Shown piece by piece: positions 1 through 11,100 of a stretch of DNA of 64,000 nucleotides (its first letter is position 1; each line of letters opens with the position of its first letter). The stretch lies in the NCBI GenBank assembly GCA_021018815.1, contig JAITYX010000016.1:4727001-4791000 (forward strand). Reading direction: 5' to 3'. The notes beneath the pieces are model-generated. The model saw only the letters and a program-made list of their open reading frames with translations. It did not search any database and was not told the DNA's origin. Made by a program: the position numbers and the translations under genes. This DNA comes from Talinum fruticosum (taxonomy: Eukaryota; Streptophyta; Magnoliopsida; Caryophyllales; Talinaceae).

Positions 1-568
1 TGGCTCATTTTGAAACTTATTATACATATGCCTCATGGGTATTTCTTAGCATAATTAAATTTCTACTCTATCTATTTAAAGATTAAATTGCATCAAAATT
101 TTATTAAAGATAAAGAAAGTCAATAAAAATGAAGAAAAAAATAATTAATATATAAATAATTGATAAAACTAGTTATTAATTTAATCAATAGAATAGTAAA
201 GTGACATATATTATAAAATAAAATAAAATAATTAAAAGGAGTATTTTTAAATTTGTATTGTGCATGCCATGAAGGCTTTTTTTTTCTTAGGGTTTTAGGG
301 AGTCATTATTCTTCTTATTACGTGAAATATATATATATATATCAGTAGCGATCCAAAAATTAAATATATAAGGTTATTATATTATAATTTCGTGATACGT
401 ACTAGTGATAATTATGTGTATATTTATATTTTTAAAAGAATTTCTTTCTACATAAAGCGAAAAGGACATGTATTTGATGACCCCACTTATCCTTACGTGA
501 ATCTACTCATGTAAAACAAAAGGGAAAAACATGGCCTAAGAAACTTAATAGGATATTGAATTGATTAC
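1..568 (-). other. Presumed intron 1 of the left SABATH copy
   Basis: AT-rich sequence with no exon I can recognise. It starts with a consensus donor at 568 and contains a short TA tract near 330-342. It is read as intron only because the matching intron of the right-hand copy has a similar size; no acceptor is visible inside the window. Confidence 0.45.
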
Positions 569-649
569 CTGAATGTAAGAGCTCTTTGCATAACTAGCCT
601 CCCCAGTTCCCTCTTTCATGTGAAGCAATTGCTTTACATCCACGCCCAT
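569..649 (-). CDS. SABATH methyltransferase, first exon only (tandem copy cut by left edge)
   Basis: Reading the minus strand from an ATG at 649-647 gives 27 residues starting [17 protein letters not shown] and ending YAKSSYIQ, followed directly by a GTAATC splice donor at 568. It has the same length and nearly the same sequence as exon 1 of the complete SABATH gene to its right (4731-4811). LHMxxGxGExSYAxxS is the SAM-binding N-terminus typical of the SABATH carboxyl methyltransferase family. The next exon is not in 1-568. The neighbour's first intron is about 650 bp, so exon 2 is expected just outside the window. It could also be an orphan exon left by a partial duplication; the window cannot decide. 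Confidence 0.75.
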
Positions 650-1620
650 GGCTCTCTCTCTCTCTCTCGCTCGCTGGTGCGGTGAGTCTGGGTGCAATGC
701 GATGGAGTGTATTTATACGAGCGGGGAGTGACTGAATCTTCTCACTGGATAAGATCATTGATCAACTGCCATATGTATTCACCAGGAGGTTGGCAGAGCA
801 GAGGGACAAGTATTTGATCTTCAAATCTGAATGTACACGTAATATATAAATTGAATATATGTGGTTATTTAGGTAATATTTTTCATTAGGATTGGTTGCT
901 TTATTTAAAATTAAATTAAATTAATTGTATTTATACACTAAAAACTGAATATGTAGGTTGTTTTGGTAATATTTTTAATTTTAGGATTGGTTGCTTTATT
1001 TTGAATAAATTAATTGTATTTATATATATTGTTAAATTTCATGCAGTTATTAGGTAGATGCATGTATATTTTAAAAATTGAATATGTAAGTTGTTTAGGT
1101 AACATTTTTTATATTATTCTCAAAATGAAAAGGTAACATTTTTCATTGTAGGATTGGTTGCATTATTTATAATAAACTTAATTGTATTTGTATAGTTAGT
1201 AGTATACTATTTTACAAAGTTTCTTTTACCTAAGGTGAATTATTTATACATTCAAATGCACATATACCAACTTTCATATATTCTACCTGATTTATCCATC
1301 CTTTCCACCCGGGTTCAATTTGAGGTTCCACCCGGGTTCAATTCGAGGGGCTGTCTTTCGTGATATTGAAGGGATGAGTTGAGTTAAGAATGAAAATTAG
1401 AGGGTCAGACTATCCTACCACTTTGGATTCTTTTTTATTTTTTTGGGTTGGGGGGAGATGGTGGTGGTGGTGTGTGAGTTAACTCTGGCATGATGCAAAA
1501 AGAAATTGCAATTCCACAACAATGAAGTAAGAGCAAGCAATTGCAGCAGAACCAGTGATCAAGAGATGAAGAAGATTTAATTTGATCATCTTGCTCATGC
1601 ATGATTATCATTAAAAGAAA
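650..1620. repeat. Duplicated SABATH upstream block, copy A
   Basis: The sequence upstream of the left SABATH exon matches the sequence upstream of the right copy (4812-7750) in order: a CT-rich leader, then several ~110-bp units (about 843-930, 941-1025, 1069-1200) built on AATATGTAGGTTGTTTAGG and ATTGGTTGCTTTATTT, then a block around 1205-1320, then one at 1480-1580 containing CATGATGCAAAAAGAAA. Copy A is about 1 kb and compact, whereas copy B has been stretched to about 3 kb by insertions. This shows the tandem duplication included the promoter. Confidence 0.7.
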
Positions 1621-1956
1621 AGGATGATTTGGATTTTAATTATATCCCGAACTTTGAGTATTGATTTACCCCGTAGTATCCTGATCTTTGACACTCGTAT
1701 ATATTTGATGGTATTCTACTACTGAGTTATAAATAATCTAACTTCGTGATGGAATGACTTGGCTGTGGATTTTGCATGTCTAGACTCCTATGTAGACAGT
1801 TGTAAACAAATTTTTACTCTCCTATATAATTTTTAAATGATATCTGATTTAATCTAATGTAATACAATCAATCATATGTAATATAATTAGACATGTCAAT
1901 TCAAATAAGCGTTAAAACACGAATCATTCATATTCTGAGTTCGCATTATTTAAAAG

Positions 1957-2135
1957 CAGTGGCGGAACCAGCAAATGTATTTAAGTGTGTTCCTTTTTAA
2001 TGTTATTAAATGTTCTAAATATTATTATTTTTAATAGTTGTCCCCCTTAACAAGTTTATAAATTTTTTAGAATTTTTAAATATTAATTTTAATTTTTTTT
2101 TCCATAGCCATAGAGCCCAAAGAACTCCGCCCCTG
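1957..2135. mobile_element. hAT-type MITE, 179 bp, with 8-bp target duplication
   Basis: The element begins CAGTGGCGGA and ends TCCGCCCCTG, which are imperfect terminal inverted repeats (9 of 10 match). It is flanked by a perfect 8-bp direct repeat TTTAAAAG at 1949-1956 and 2136-2143. An 8-bp duplication plus CAG-type termini fits the hAT superfamily. It has no coding capacity, so it would be a non-autonomous element mobilised by a transposase elsewhere. It sits between the 3' end of the complete SABATH gene and the upstream block of the left copy. Confidence 0.85.
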
Positions 2136-2428
2136 TTTAAAAGCATTAAATCCTATAATTATAAAGTGTTGGTCTTGGGTCAACACCCAATGGATCATAT
2201 ATGCATTCTATATTTTTATTTTTCGACAAAAAATTATAAGAATTAAAATAAATGTTTCAAATAAAATAATGAACCTCAGAGGCAGTTAAGATGGGAAATA
2301 ATTGAAAGAGGTTGAATATGTGAGTCTTACTTTTTAATTTAAAATACAAAATATCCAACATAATAATAACTGGGTAAACGAAAATTTCATATGCTTTCAG
2401 TACATGTGATTCATGCATTGGTGGTACA

Positions 2429-3588
2429 TTATCCTTTTCTAGTCATGGCGACTGTGACATTGACGAATGTATTATTCTCATTGACCATAGAGATTTGAAC
2501 TATCTCCTTGTACCTCTCGAACACTTCCTCGATGATCATTTCTCCAAAATGGCTGATGAGTAAGGGCTCAGCCACTGATCTCGTACACTTTGTAAATTCA
2601 TCAGCAAAGCCCTCATGATCCTGATGATCAGCTGATAATAAGATCCCATTGTTATTTTCAGGTTGCCAGCTGACTTGGGAAACATCAACTTTATTTATAG
2701 TGAAGGATCCTTCCTTCTCTATCACCTTCTCCAGTTCTGCTGCTGATGGATTGTACTGTGGGATGCAGAATGTGTTTAACTTCTCTTCTTCTATTCGACC
2801 CTGAAAATAAACCATATACGATATTCACCATCTCCAACAAAAACTTAAATTGATGATTGAAGGTTCAAGATTTGTTATATACTTTAACATGTCCCTCATG
2901 ACCTTTGCGCTTAAAGCATCGATGCCACAAATGCCACTCATTACCTTAAGTAATAATTCAATAAAACCCGAGGTTGCGTTCTTGAGATTGGAACATCAAA
3001 CATCTTACTAAGAAAGACTATAATATACTGTATACAAGAACATCTCGGCCAAAAGTAAATTTTAGTTAATGATTTAAAGGTAATAAGCATACCTCAAAAA
3101 CCATATGATTGAGCACAGTAGCTAGAAGATCCCACATGTAGCAAGATTCTTTGCTGTAAGGCTCAATAGTTTTCCTCCCCAAAAAGTGAGCACCATTTGG
3201 CCCCCAGCTACTACTTCCTTGGAACGACACCGTATAAACATGGTGAAGTCCTTTTCAAATTGCTCCCAGAAGGCTCTGAGGACACTTGGAGGGCTTGTCT
3301 TTCCTATGTTAATGTTGCCCTTGTTCTCTTCTAGTCCTTTTGGTACCTTAAAGAAAAATTAGATACAATGAATTAAATTTAATTATGGCGATGGAATGAA
3401 ATAAAGATATTTTATTATTTTGAGAAAAATATTATCCTTGATCATGTAGTTCCAAAAAAGGAAAAAAAAAATGAATGTACTTAAATTTATTTGTGATCAT
3501 AAACTGTTTTTGATCATAGAGTCTATTTTTAGATTTGGACCCACCATTTATATTGAATGATAATTAGCAAAAATAATTAGTGTCACTG

Positions 3589-3656
<68 letters not shown>

Positions 3657-4811
3657 ATACCTGAGATAGCCACATGAGACTATAAGAAGCGTGGACAAAG
3701 TGCAAACTATTTGAGGGGAAAAGCCTGCCATGAAAAGAACCAGGAACTCCATTCACAAAGCAATGATGCCCAAACTCCTCCTCAGTATCTCCTATGATTT
3801 CTCTTTCAATCTTCTCCTGAAATCTTTCCAGTGACCTGAACAAAGTGTTGAAGTCATTCCCTGGAAGGTCATTCAGGCAAACAAGGTACTCTCGGGGGCC
3901 GTCCCGAGCCGGCTCCGAGCCCCTCCACCACTGCTATGAGCTCGGAGACCACCCCCAAAGTGTTGTTCTCAGCTGAGGAACATCCCAAGTCTGCTATGCA
4001 TATGGTTTTCGGACGTTCCTTGCAGTAGAACTCCCTCATGGCTTCCTCTTTTATGGACTTCGTCAATGATAGTACCTGCTTCTGTTAATTGTGATCATAT
4101 GCGACAAAAATGGTGTCAATTTCTCTCTTCAATCGATTGGTTGTCACAACTTTGAAGTATTACAAATATAAAATGTGTACACCTGTGTGGGTCAGATTAC
4201 CTTTCTATTGCTAGGTTTTCGGGACAATATATTTCGGTTCAGTTTGGATTTTGTTGGATAAATTATAGGGCAACGGATACATCAGCTTTTGATTAAGTCG
4301 GGTTTTGGAGTTCATCTTTGGGTAAATTTATTTCAAATGTCAGATCAGATATGGATATGAGTCGCAGTGTGATTTTTCCATATCTAACAGAAAAAACACT
4401 CAAAGTTGTAGTGTCAATGAGACTTAGCTCATGTCAAGTTGATCGCATGAGTGTCTATCCTGTGAACTAGGGTTTGAATTTTTCTAGAAACTAATAGTAT
4501 TCTTGAGTTCCTTGCAGTGCCAATGAAATTTACAAGGTAATCTACTGTTAAATTCACAAGGTAATTTACTGTTAAAAAATCGAATATTAGGGTGCCAATT
4601 TATTATTTGTCAATACTAGAAAGTTGTAAAGTGTAAATATTTAATATGTACGGTGATAAACTTCCAAATGACAGAAATAACTAAAGACTTTGAATTAGCA
4701 TGGCTTAAGAAAATAATTAGTGTTAATTACCTGAATGTAAGAGCTCTTTGCATAGCTACCCTCGCCAGTTCCCTCTTTCATGTGAAGCAATCGCTTTATG
4801 TCCATCCCCAT
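2429..4811 (-). CDS. SABATH-family carboxyl methyltransferase, four exons, frame broken
   Basis: Exons on the minus strand are 4811-4731, 4081-3661, 3346-3093 and 2800-2429; all introns have GT...AG ends. SABATH enzymes transfer a methyl group from S-adenosylmethionine to the carboxyl of small molecules such as salicylate, jasmonate or benzoate; the substrate cannot be told here. Exon 1 carries the SAM-binding [13 protein letters not shown]. Exon 2 carries the [12 protein letters not shown] motif I, then [25 protein letters not shown] and SYSLMWLSQ. Exon 3 carries [12 protein letters not shown] and GGQMVLTF; exon 4 encodes the C-terminus ending VTVAMTRKG. Two frame breaks are seen: in exon 2 between 3895 and 3925 (421 nt where a multiple of three is needed) and in exon 3 at the A5 run 3181-3185 (254 nt). 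With these allowed for, length would be about 376 aa, normal for the family. It is either a young pseudogene or affected by sequence errors. Confidence 0.82.
3591..3653. repeat. (TA)n microsatellite in SABATH intron 2
   Basis: An uninterrupted run of about 31 AT dinucleotides lies immediately inside the donor end of intron 2 (donor at 3660, minus strand). It is likely length-polymorphic and generates a spurious poly-Tyr/Ile ORF. Confidence 0.95.
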
Positions 4812-5098
4812 AACTCTCTCTCTCTCTTCCTTCTCTCTCACTCTCTCTCTCCCCTTGCTGGTGCGGTGAGTCTGCTGGGTGCAATGCAATGGAGTGTACT
4901 TATACCAGTGAGTGACTCGATCTTCTCACTGGATAAGATTATTGATCAACTGCCATAATTATTGGTAGGCAGAGGGAGAAGTATTTGATCTTCAAATCTG
5001 TATAAAATGTATTATAAAAATAATTCAATATATGTAGGTTATTTAGGTAATATTTTTCATTAGGATTGGCTGCTTTATTTAAAATAAAATTAATTGTA

Positions 5099-5100
<2 letters not shown>

Positions 5101-5168
<68 letters not shown>
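5101..5168. repeat. (TA)n microsatellite upstream of SABATH
   Basis: About 34 TA dinucleotides about 290 bp upstream of the SABATH start codon. It lies inside one of the ~110-bp upstream units and explains a spurious ORF. Confidence 0.95.
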
Positions 5169-5172
<4 letters not shown>

Positions 5173-5847
5173 TAGGTAGAATGATTGCATGAATGACATG
5201 TAGGATTCTTACGTGGCATTACAATAATGTAAGATAAGTATACAAAGTATTTAGATGGTTCATCCATTTAATTAAATTATTAATTGACTAATTTTTATGA
5301 AATTGCATATCATATGTTTATTATGTTGGATGCATGTATTTCTAAAACTAATTTATTTTAATTTGTGAATAATATCGAGTAACAATGTAAATTTAGATAA
5401 AATATTTTCTTCACTTTATGAACAATTTTCTTTTCCAAAAAAATTGGGATTTTAAAGATCAAAACTCTAAAAAGAGAAAAGACAAATAATACATTAAGTA
5501 TATAATTAATAAAAAACATGTTATCATAATAGGTTATGAAAAAATAAAAAATAATAATTTTAATTTTAAAAAAAATATTCACTTGTGTTTTCTTAACTTA
5601 TTATTAATTTTTATCGTTATAAATTAACTAAAAATAATAAAATTTAAAAAATAATTAATTATAAAAATAAAATATCTATCCAAAAAAATCTACAATATCA
5701 AAAAAGATTGGTAAAGGTTCCCACTATCCCAAAAAAAAAAGGTGTCTTGATCATATTATCTTTGATGTGCTTAAGTGGTGTCACCACTCCTTCAAAGACT
5801 TTTGTTTCTCGCATGTCAAATGTACCATAAAAATCACATGTGAGGTG

Positions 5848-6387
5848 TAGGGATGGGAGTATAACCAGGATCCGAACAACCCGCCCCGATCTTTGTGGGT
5901 ATGTGTATAAAAAAATTAAAATTTTTGAGTATGAGGCGGATACGGGTTAAACGGGTTCGGTTATGGGGCGGAGTACGGGCATAGGGTTCACCCACCCCGA
6001 ACCCGAATCCATACCCAAATGTTTGTTTTTATAAATAAAATTTGTTGGGTAGCGGGTGAACATTTGACCAATTAAATATGTTTTATCATTTTATTTATGT
6101 TATCAATGTATAATTACTAATTTACGATGGAGACAAGAGATTTTTATAACTATTCGTCACTAATGTCAAATTATGGTAGCATAAAACCCGATGGGTATTA
6201 CCCGAAGGATATTATTTTTAACATTTATACATACCCGAATAATACCCGATACACCCGAAATATCCGGTGGGTATGAATATGAGAATACATTTTGAAAAGC
6301 TGATGGATATAGGTATCGATATGGGTATGATTTTCAAAAATAGGTACGGGTGCGGGTAAAGTCATACCCGCCCCACGCCTATCCCTA
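5848..6387. mobile_element. Non-autonomous hAT-like element, 540 bp, with 8-bp target duplication
   Basis: The left end reads TAGGGATGGGAGTAT and the right end, reverse-complemented, TAGGGATAGGCGTGG. Flanking direct repeats are GTGAGGTG (5840-5847) and GTGAGATG (6388-6395), an 8-bp target-site duplication with one mismatch. Many short ACCCG/CGGGT motifs crowd both subterminal regions, as expected for hAT transposase-binding arrays. The interior is AT-rich and non-coding. The element is absent from the matching place in copy A (650-1620), so it inserted after or independently of the SABATH duplication. Confidence 0.8.
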
Positions 6388-6826
6388 GTGAGATGACATT
6401 CTTTTCTTTAGCTTTCTGACCAAAGAAGCCCCCAAAGCCAAAAGATGATCCTCATAGAGTTAGAAACTGAATATAATGTGGTTGCATAATAAGGATATAA
6501 CCCTAGTATATATTAAAAACTGAATATGTAGGTTTTTCTAGTAACACTTTTTACACTAGGATTGATTGCTTTATTTAAAATAATTGTATAGTTAAATTTT
6601 ATTTATGGTAAATTACAAATTAATGTCCACGTATTTATTAGCTAGATGCTTGTATATAAAAAATTGAATGTGTAGGTTGCTTAGGTAATATTTTTCATAT
6701 TCTAAAAAGAAAGGTAACATTTTTCATTGTAAGATAGATTGCTTTATTTATAATAAAACTAATTGTATTTATATAGTTAAATTCATTTATGGTAATTGAT
6801 AATTCAAGATGCATGTACCATTAGCT

Positions 6827-6931
6827 TTTTTTTTTTTTTTTGAAAAAGTAAGTATAAGGAATATTAGGTAATTTTTCTCTCAAAGATTCTACATATATTG
6901 TCATCAGTAAGAATACATAAAAATTCTCGCA
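6827..6931 (-). mobile_element. Short retroposon (about 105 bp) with 14-bp target duplication
   Basis: A run of about 17 T starts the insert, which is the poly(A) tail of a minus-strand copy. The insert is flanked by the perfect 14-bp direct repeat ATGTACCATTAGCT at 6813-6826 and 6932-6945. Long target duplications and a terminal poly(A) are the signature of LINE-driven retrotransposition. The 90-bp body could be a 5'-truncated LINE, a SINE or a processed transcript fragment; I do not recognise it. Confidence 0.8.
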
Positions 6932-7455
6932 ATGTACCATTAGCTGAATGCATGTAGTTAGTAGGATACTATTTTACAAAGTTCGTTTTACCTAATGTGA
7001 ATAATTTATACAATTGAATATACATTACATACATCAACTTTCATATATTGTACTTGCTCCTAGTGTTGCGAATGACACTTAGCCTTGCTTGAGTGGCATC
7101 AAACACTTCATCCATCCTCCCCACCCAGGAGAGGACAAAGGGTCTTCATTTACCATCTTTGGTGATACAAAAGGGATGGGTTGAGCGATAGGCATGTGCT
7201 GGTTCCCTTCTCCCTATGGGGCCTGTTGGCTCACTAGATATCTCTTGAGATAGAGGCCGAGTGCTGGATGGCCCCAAAGAACACCTTAGTCCTAATGTTA
7301 AAGATCCATATATTTGGTTCTAATGTTATTAACTTTTATTGTTTAATATAAGTAAATTAATTATATATGGTTCAGTTTATGGTGATTCACAATTCAATAT
7401 AAATACATGTACCCATTAGCTAGATTCATGCATATTATTTTACAAGGTTTTTACT

Positions 7456-7472
7456 TTTTTTTTTTATTGAAT
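7456..7472 (-). mobile_element. Minimal 17-bp poly(A) retroinsertion
   Basis: The 14-bp repeat ACAAGGTTTTTACT occurs at 7442-7455 and again at 7473-7486, separated by 17 bp made of about 10 T plus ATTGAAT. It looks like an extremely 5'-truncated LINE-mediated insertion on the minus strand. Replication slippage is an alternative. Confidence 0.55.
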
Positions 7473-7915
7473 ACAAGGTTTTTACTTGTGGTAAATCATC
7501 TACTCACTAGGAATATTTAATACATAAAATCAACAATAAAGAAAGACTAGTTAGGTAATGAAAATACGGCCACATACAACCTTACCACTTTTGGAGGGGT
7601 TTTTTTTTTTGGGGGGTGGGGTTGAGGGGGAGGATGGTGTGTGAGTGAACTTTGTCATGATGCAAAAAGAAACTGCAATTCCAAAACAATGGGGTAAAAG
7701 CAAGCAATTGCAGGGGAAGCAGTGATGAGGAGATGATGAAGATCCAAATTGTACAAATGTAACTCTATATATATATATATCTATCTATATGTACTCTAAA
7801 AGCTCATAGAGACTATTGACAATAATTATTCAAATACAAATGGTATAGTGCTCTTCCATTCTTCACCTCCTGTAGTTATCAGTCATCGATTTGCTTCATA
7901 TCGAATTCCCTCCTC

Positions 7916-7921
7916 TTTATT
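7916..7921 (-). terminator. Candidate poly(A) signal of KEG
   Basis: The minus strand reads AATAAA here, about 190 nt past the KEG stop codon at 8109, a plausible distance for a plant 3' UTR. Plant signals are loose, so this is only a candidate. Confidence 0.4.
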
Positions 7922-8108
7922 AACAATAAATATACGCTCCGGGCGAAGCACCGTCGGCATCCATGATTGATGGCAAGGTAAAATAACATATTGGATGGTG
8001 CTAGGGGATTTTCTTGACCCACTCTGAAAAAATCGAGGGGACAAGTATCACGGGATTGTGCCTATGACAATAAATGGGAAGGTTGAAGGTTCCTTGCAAA
8101 CAACTATG

Positions 8109-11100
8109 CTAGGTCTCGTCAAGGACGATATCAGCAGGATCTCCAATCCATGGTTTTCCTTCTCTCCATCTAAATCTTATCCTTAACTTCCCATTGGCAT
8201 CGACGCCGACTACTTCTCCCTTGCTTGCATGAGTTTCCATTCCCCATCCCCATCGAGGTGCCACCAGGCCGTCTTTAATCTTGACCTTGTCCCCAACCCT
8301 AAATCGCTTGACCTTTTCCATTTCCCATGCCTTGCAAAGCCAAAGCCTCTCAATGAAGCAGAATGACACCCAGAGCTCCCCGTCTTCAATTCGGTGAATC
8401 ACACCAATGCTTGAGTGGGTCACGTCTCCCCATTGGTGAGTTGGGGTTGTCACTGATGATTTCACTCTAACCCAGTCTCCAATGCGGAGTTCTTCCTCTT
8501 CAACCAGCTCGACTTCAGAAGGGTCCAACATCCAAGACTTTGAGCCGGTTGGAGTGTATATTCTTAGCTTCCCGTCTGCATCAATTGCTGCTATTGTCCC
8601 AACACTGGCATGACTATGTCCTGACCAGCCAAACCTAGGCTGCTTAACAGAGAATTTCACTCGCACTTTTTGTCCCAGTACTAGTTTATCTGCTCTCACG
8701 AGATGAGAGCTAGGCCCCACCCATTTCTCTTGCTCCCCGCAAAATCCAACAAAGACACTTCCATCCCATTGGTCTCCCTCATGTCCAAGTCCCTGAACAA
8801 CTCCAATACTTCCAGGCCCAATAGACTTCCAATTTCCGGCACCATCTTTCAGTCTTACCCAGTCACCCACCTCAAAAACAGCCTCCGTTTCCAAGTCTGC
8901 GGGATCTCCTTTCCACAGGCCTTGCAAGCCAAAGAAGGCAACTCTTACTTCTCCATCAGCATGAACACTGGTAATAATGCCTCGAGAGTCAGGCTTGGCA
9001 CCTCTCCAACCCCATCTTGGCTCCGCTAGTCCAGCACGGAATTTAATATACTGCCCAACTTTGAAACTAGGAATCTTCTCGACATCTGTGTAATGACTAA
9101 TCCACTTTCCTTTACGGAAACAACAAGCCAGCTCTAAATAACCATTATCTTGTACACTATGAACCACTGCAATGCCTTCCTTGCCTATATTGTTCCAGTC
9201 ATAACTTGGTCTGTTTCCCAATATAGGTTTTGAACGCACCCAATCTCCCACTTCAAAGCCAGGCAGACATTCAGCGTCCCCAGGAGAGACTCTCCACAAG
9301 CTGGATCGACCAGCTACTCTAACCTGCAAAGCAATAACCTTGAGCTCCCTTGATGTAAAAGCCTTCAAGACATACAAAAATGAAAGAGACATGTTTACAA
9401 AGCAAGCACATAAGTATTGATTATTTCATTGCTTTTTCATAATCCATATCAGGTGATTCCGAAAGAGTTCAACTAAGTAATGATCAAGGATCCTCACATG
9501 TCTACAAGTGTTTATGCAAGTATCCAAGCATATAATAGTGTTTTCGTGAGTTGTGACTGATATTTGAGCTCATCAAAACACTGAAATAAGGTTGGCTAAG
9601 TTATATGCTCGAAAACATGCTTACTTCCCAGAGTTTCTTGAAGTGTTACTCCTCTATCCCACTAAATTAAACCTACCTTCAAAACACACACACACACACA
9701 CAAAAAGACGTATATATAGTTGGTGTGTGCGTCTGTGCATTTCTTAGGAGAACAATACACATGGTTTTCAAGCGATTCTCGAGAGAGTTTTCAAGTTACC
9801 TACCTATTGTAGTACTCCTAAGGAGCACTATGGTGGAAACTGTCAACATTAAGAAAGAACTATGATCATGAAAAATTGAAATATTAACATATAAATGGAA
9901 GGGTAAAATGTAAGTTCACCTATTGACTAATTAACAACAGCAAAGGCTAAAGATGAAAGTAAAACATTTTCAACCAAGTCCAAAATTAACAACCATATAT
10001 GTGCACTGAATTTAAAAGAGAGCTTATATGCTCGAAGTTTCTAACACCAACAACAATGACACACCAGCAAGAAGGTAACTTACATTTAAAGCACCATCCA
10101 TGTCAATTCTCGCAATTTTCCCAACAGTAGCTGGAGATTCATTAGACCATCCAAGCCGTGGCTGGACAATAGCTTGCATCACATGAATCTCTTGTCCAAC
10201 TTCAAAGGGATCCACCTTCTCCATGTCAGTCACAGAACAACAAAAGAGTTTGCTTCTAAAGCAGAAGGCAACACCCATGTCACCATCCTCCTCCAAGCTA
10301 TGTATTACTCCAATACTGTTCCTGGTAACGTCGTCCCATCCATATTTGGGAGAGGACACAGAAGCTTTAACTCTTACCCAGTCCCCTACCTGAATTGTCA
10401 GGAAAAGATCAGACAAATTCATACAAATAAGTCAATGCATAATATCCTTGCCGAGAAAGATATAAATACCACCTTAAAATCCTCTACTTTTTCCATGTCA
10501 GCCGGATCAGCTTGCCAGGGAATAGGCCGGTTGGGTATTTCAATAATCAAGAGGCCATCACTTTCTATCTCACTTATTCTTCCCACACTATGATGGGTCT
10601 CACCACCCCAAGCATATCTGGGTTCAGCAATAGAACGTTTAACGCATACACGGTCACCAATCTGAAAAAATCACAAACCAAATTACTGAATAACATTTGA
10701 AACAGGAACATGCACAAGAGTACAAAGATCTACACCTAAATAAAGGAGAAGTTTATTCACCCTGAAAGGTTCAACATGCTCAACCTCCTCCGGCTCACAG
10801 TGCCAGGGATTTGGGAGGTAGCTCAGTTCTAGCATCAGGCTACTATCTGGTCTAATGCAGTACACGATACCAATGCTACCAGGAGTTACAGCTCCTAACC
10901 CATGTTTGGCTGTGGTAAGAGACGGACGAATACGAACCCAGTCCCCAACTTTGTATTCTTCAACTCTTTCCATCTCTGCAGGATCAGCCTTCCATCCCCT
11001 GGAAGCCCCGGGAAACCCAACACGCAATATCCCGTCATCATCCACACAGAGAACTGTTCCAATGCTGTCACGGGACTGACCACGCCATCCAAACCTATGA

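Larger units (their letters stand above)
4812..7755. repeat. Duplicated SABATH upstream block, copy B, expanded by insertions
   Basis: This is the region upstream of the complete SABATH gene, colinear with 650-1620. It holds the CT-rich leader just above the ATG, repeat units at about 5020-5100, 6511-6600 and 6658-6790 related to those in copy A, a match to the 1205-1320 block at 6958-7060, and the CATGATGCAAAAAGAAA block at 7655-7750. The extra length comes from a (TA)n tract, a hAT-like element (5848-6387) and two retroposon insertions (6827-6931, 7456-7472). I see no gene in it. Confidence 0.7.

Noticed and set aside
3564..3752. Minus-strand ORF rich in Tyr-Ile repeats (also at 4939-5199 and 36243-36629)
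   Set aside because: The repeats are translations of (TA)n microsatellites; the ORFs cross intron or intergenic DNA.
8703..9029. Plus-strand 108-aa ORF
   Set aside because: Antisense shadow of the last KEG exon.
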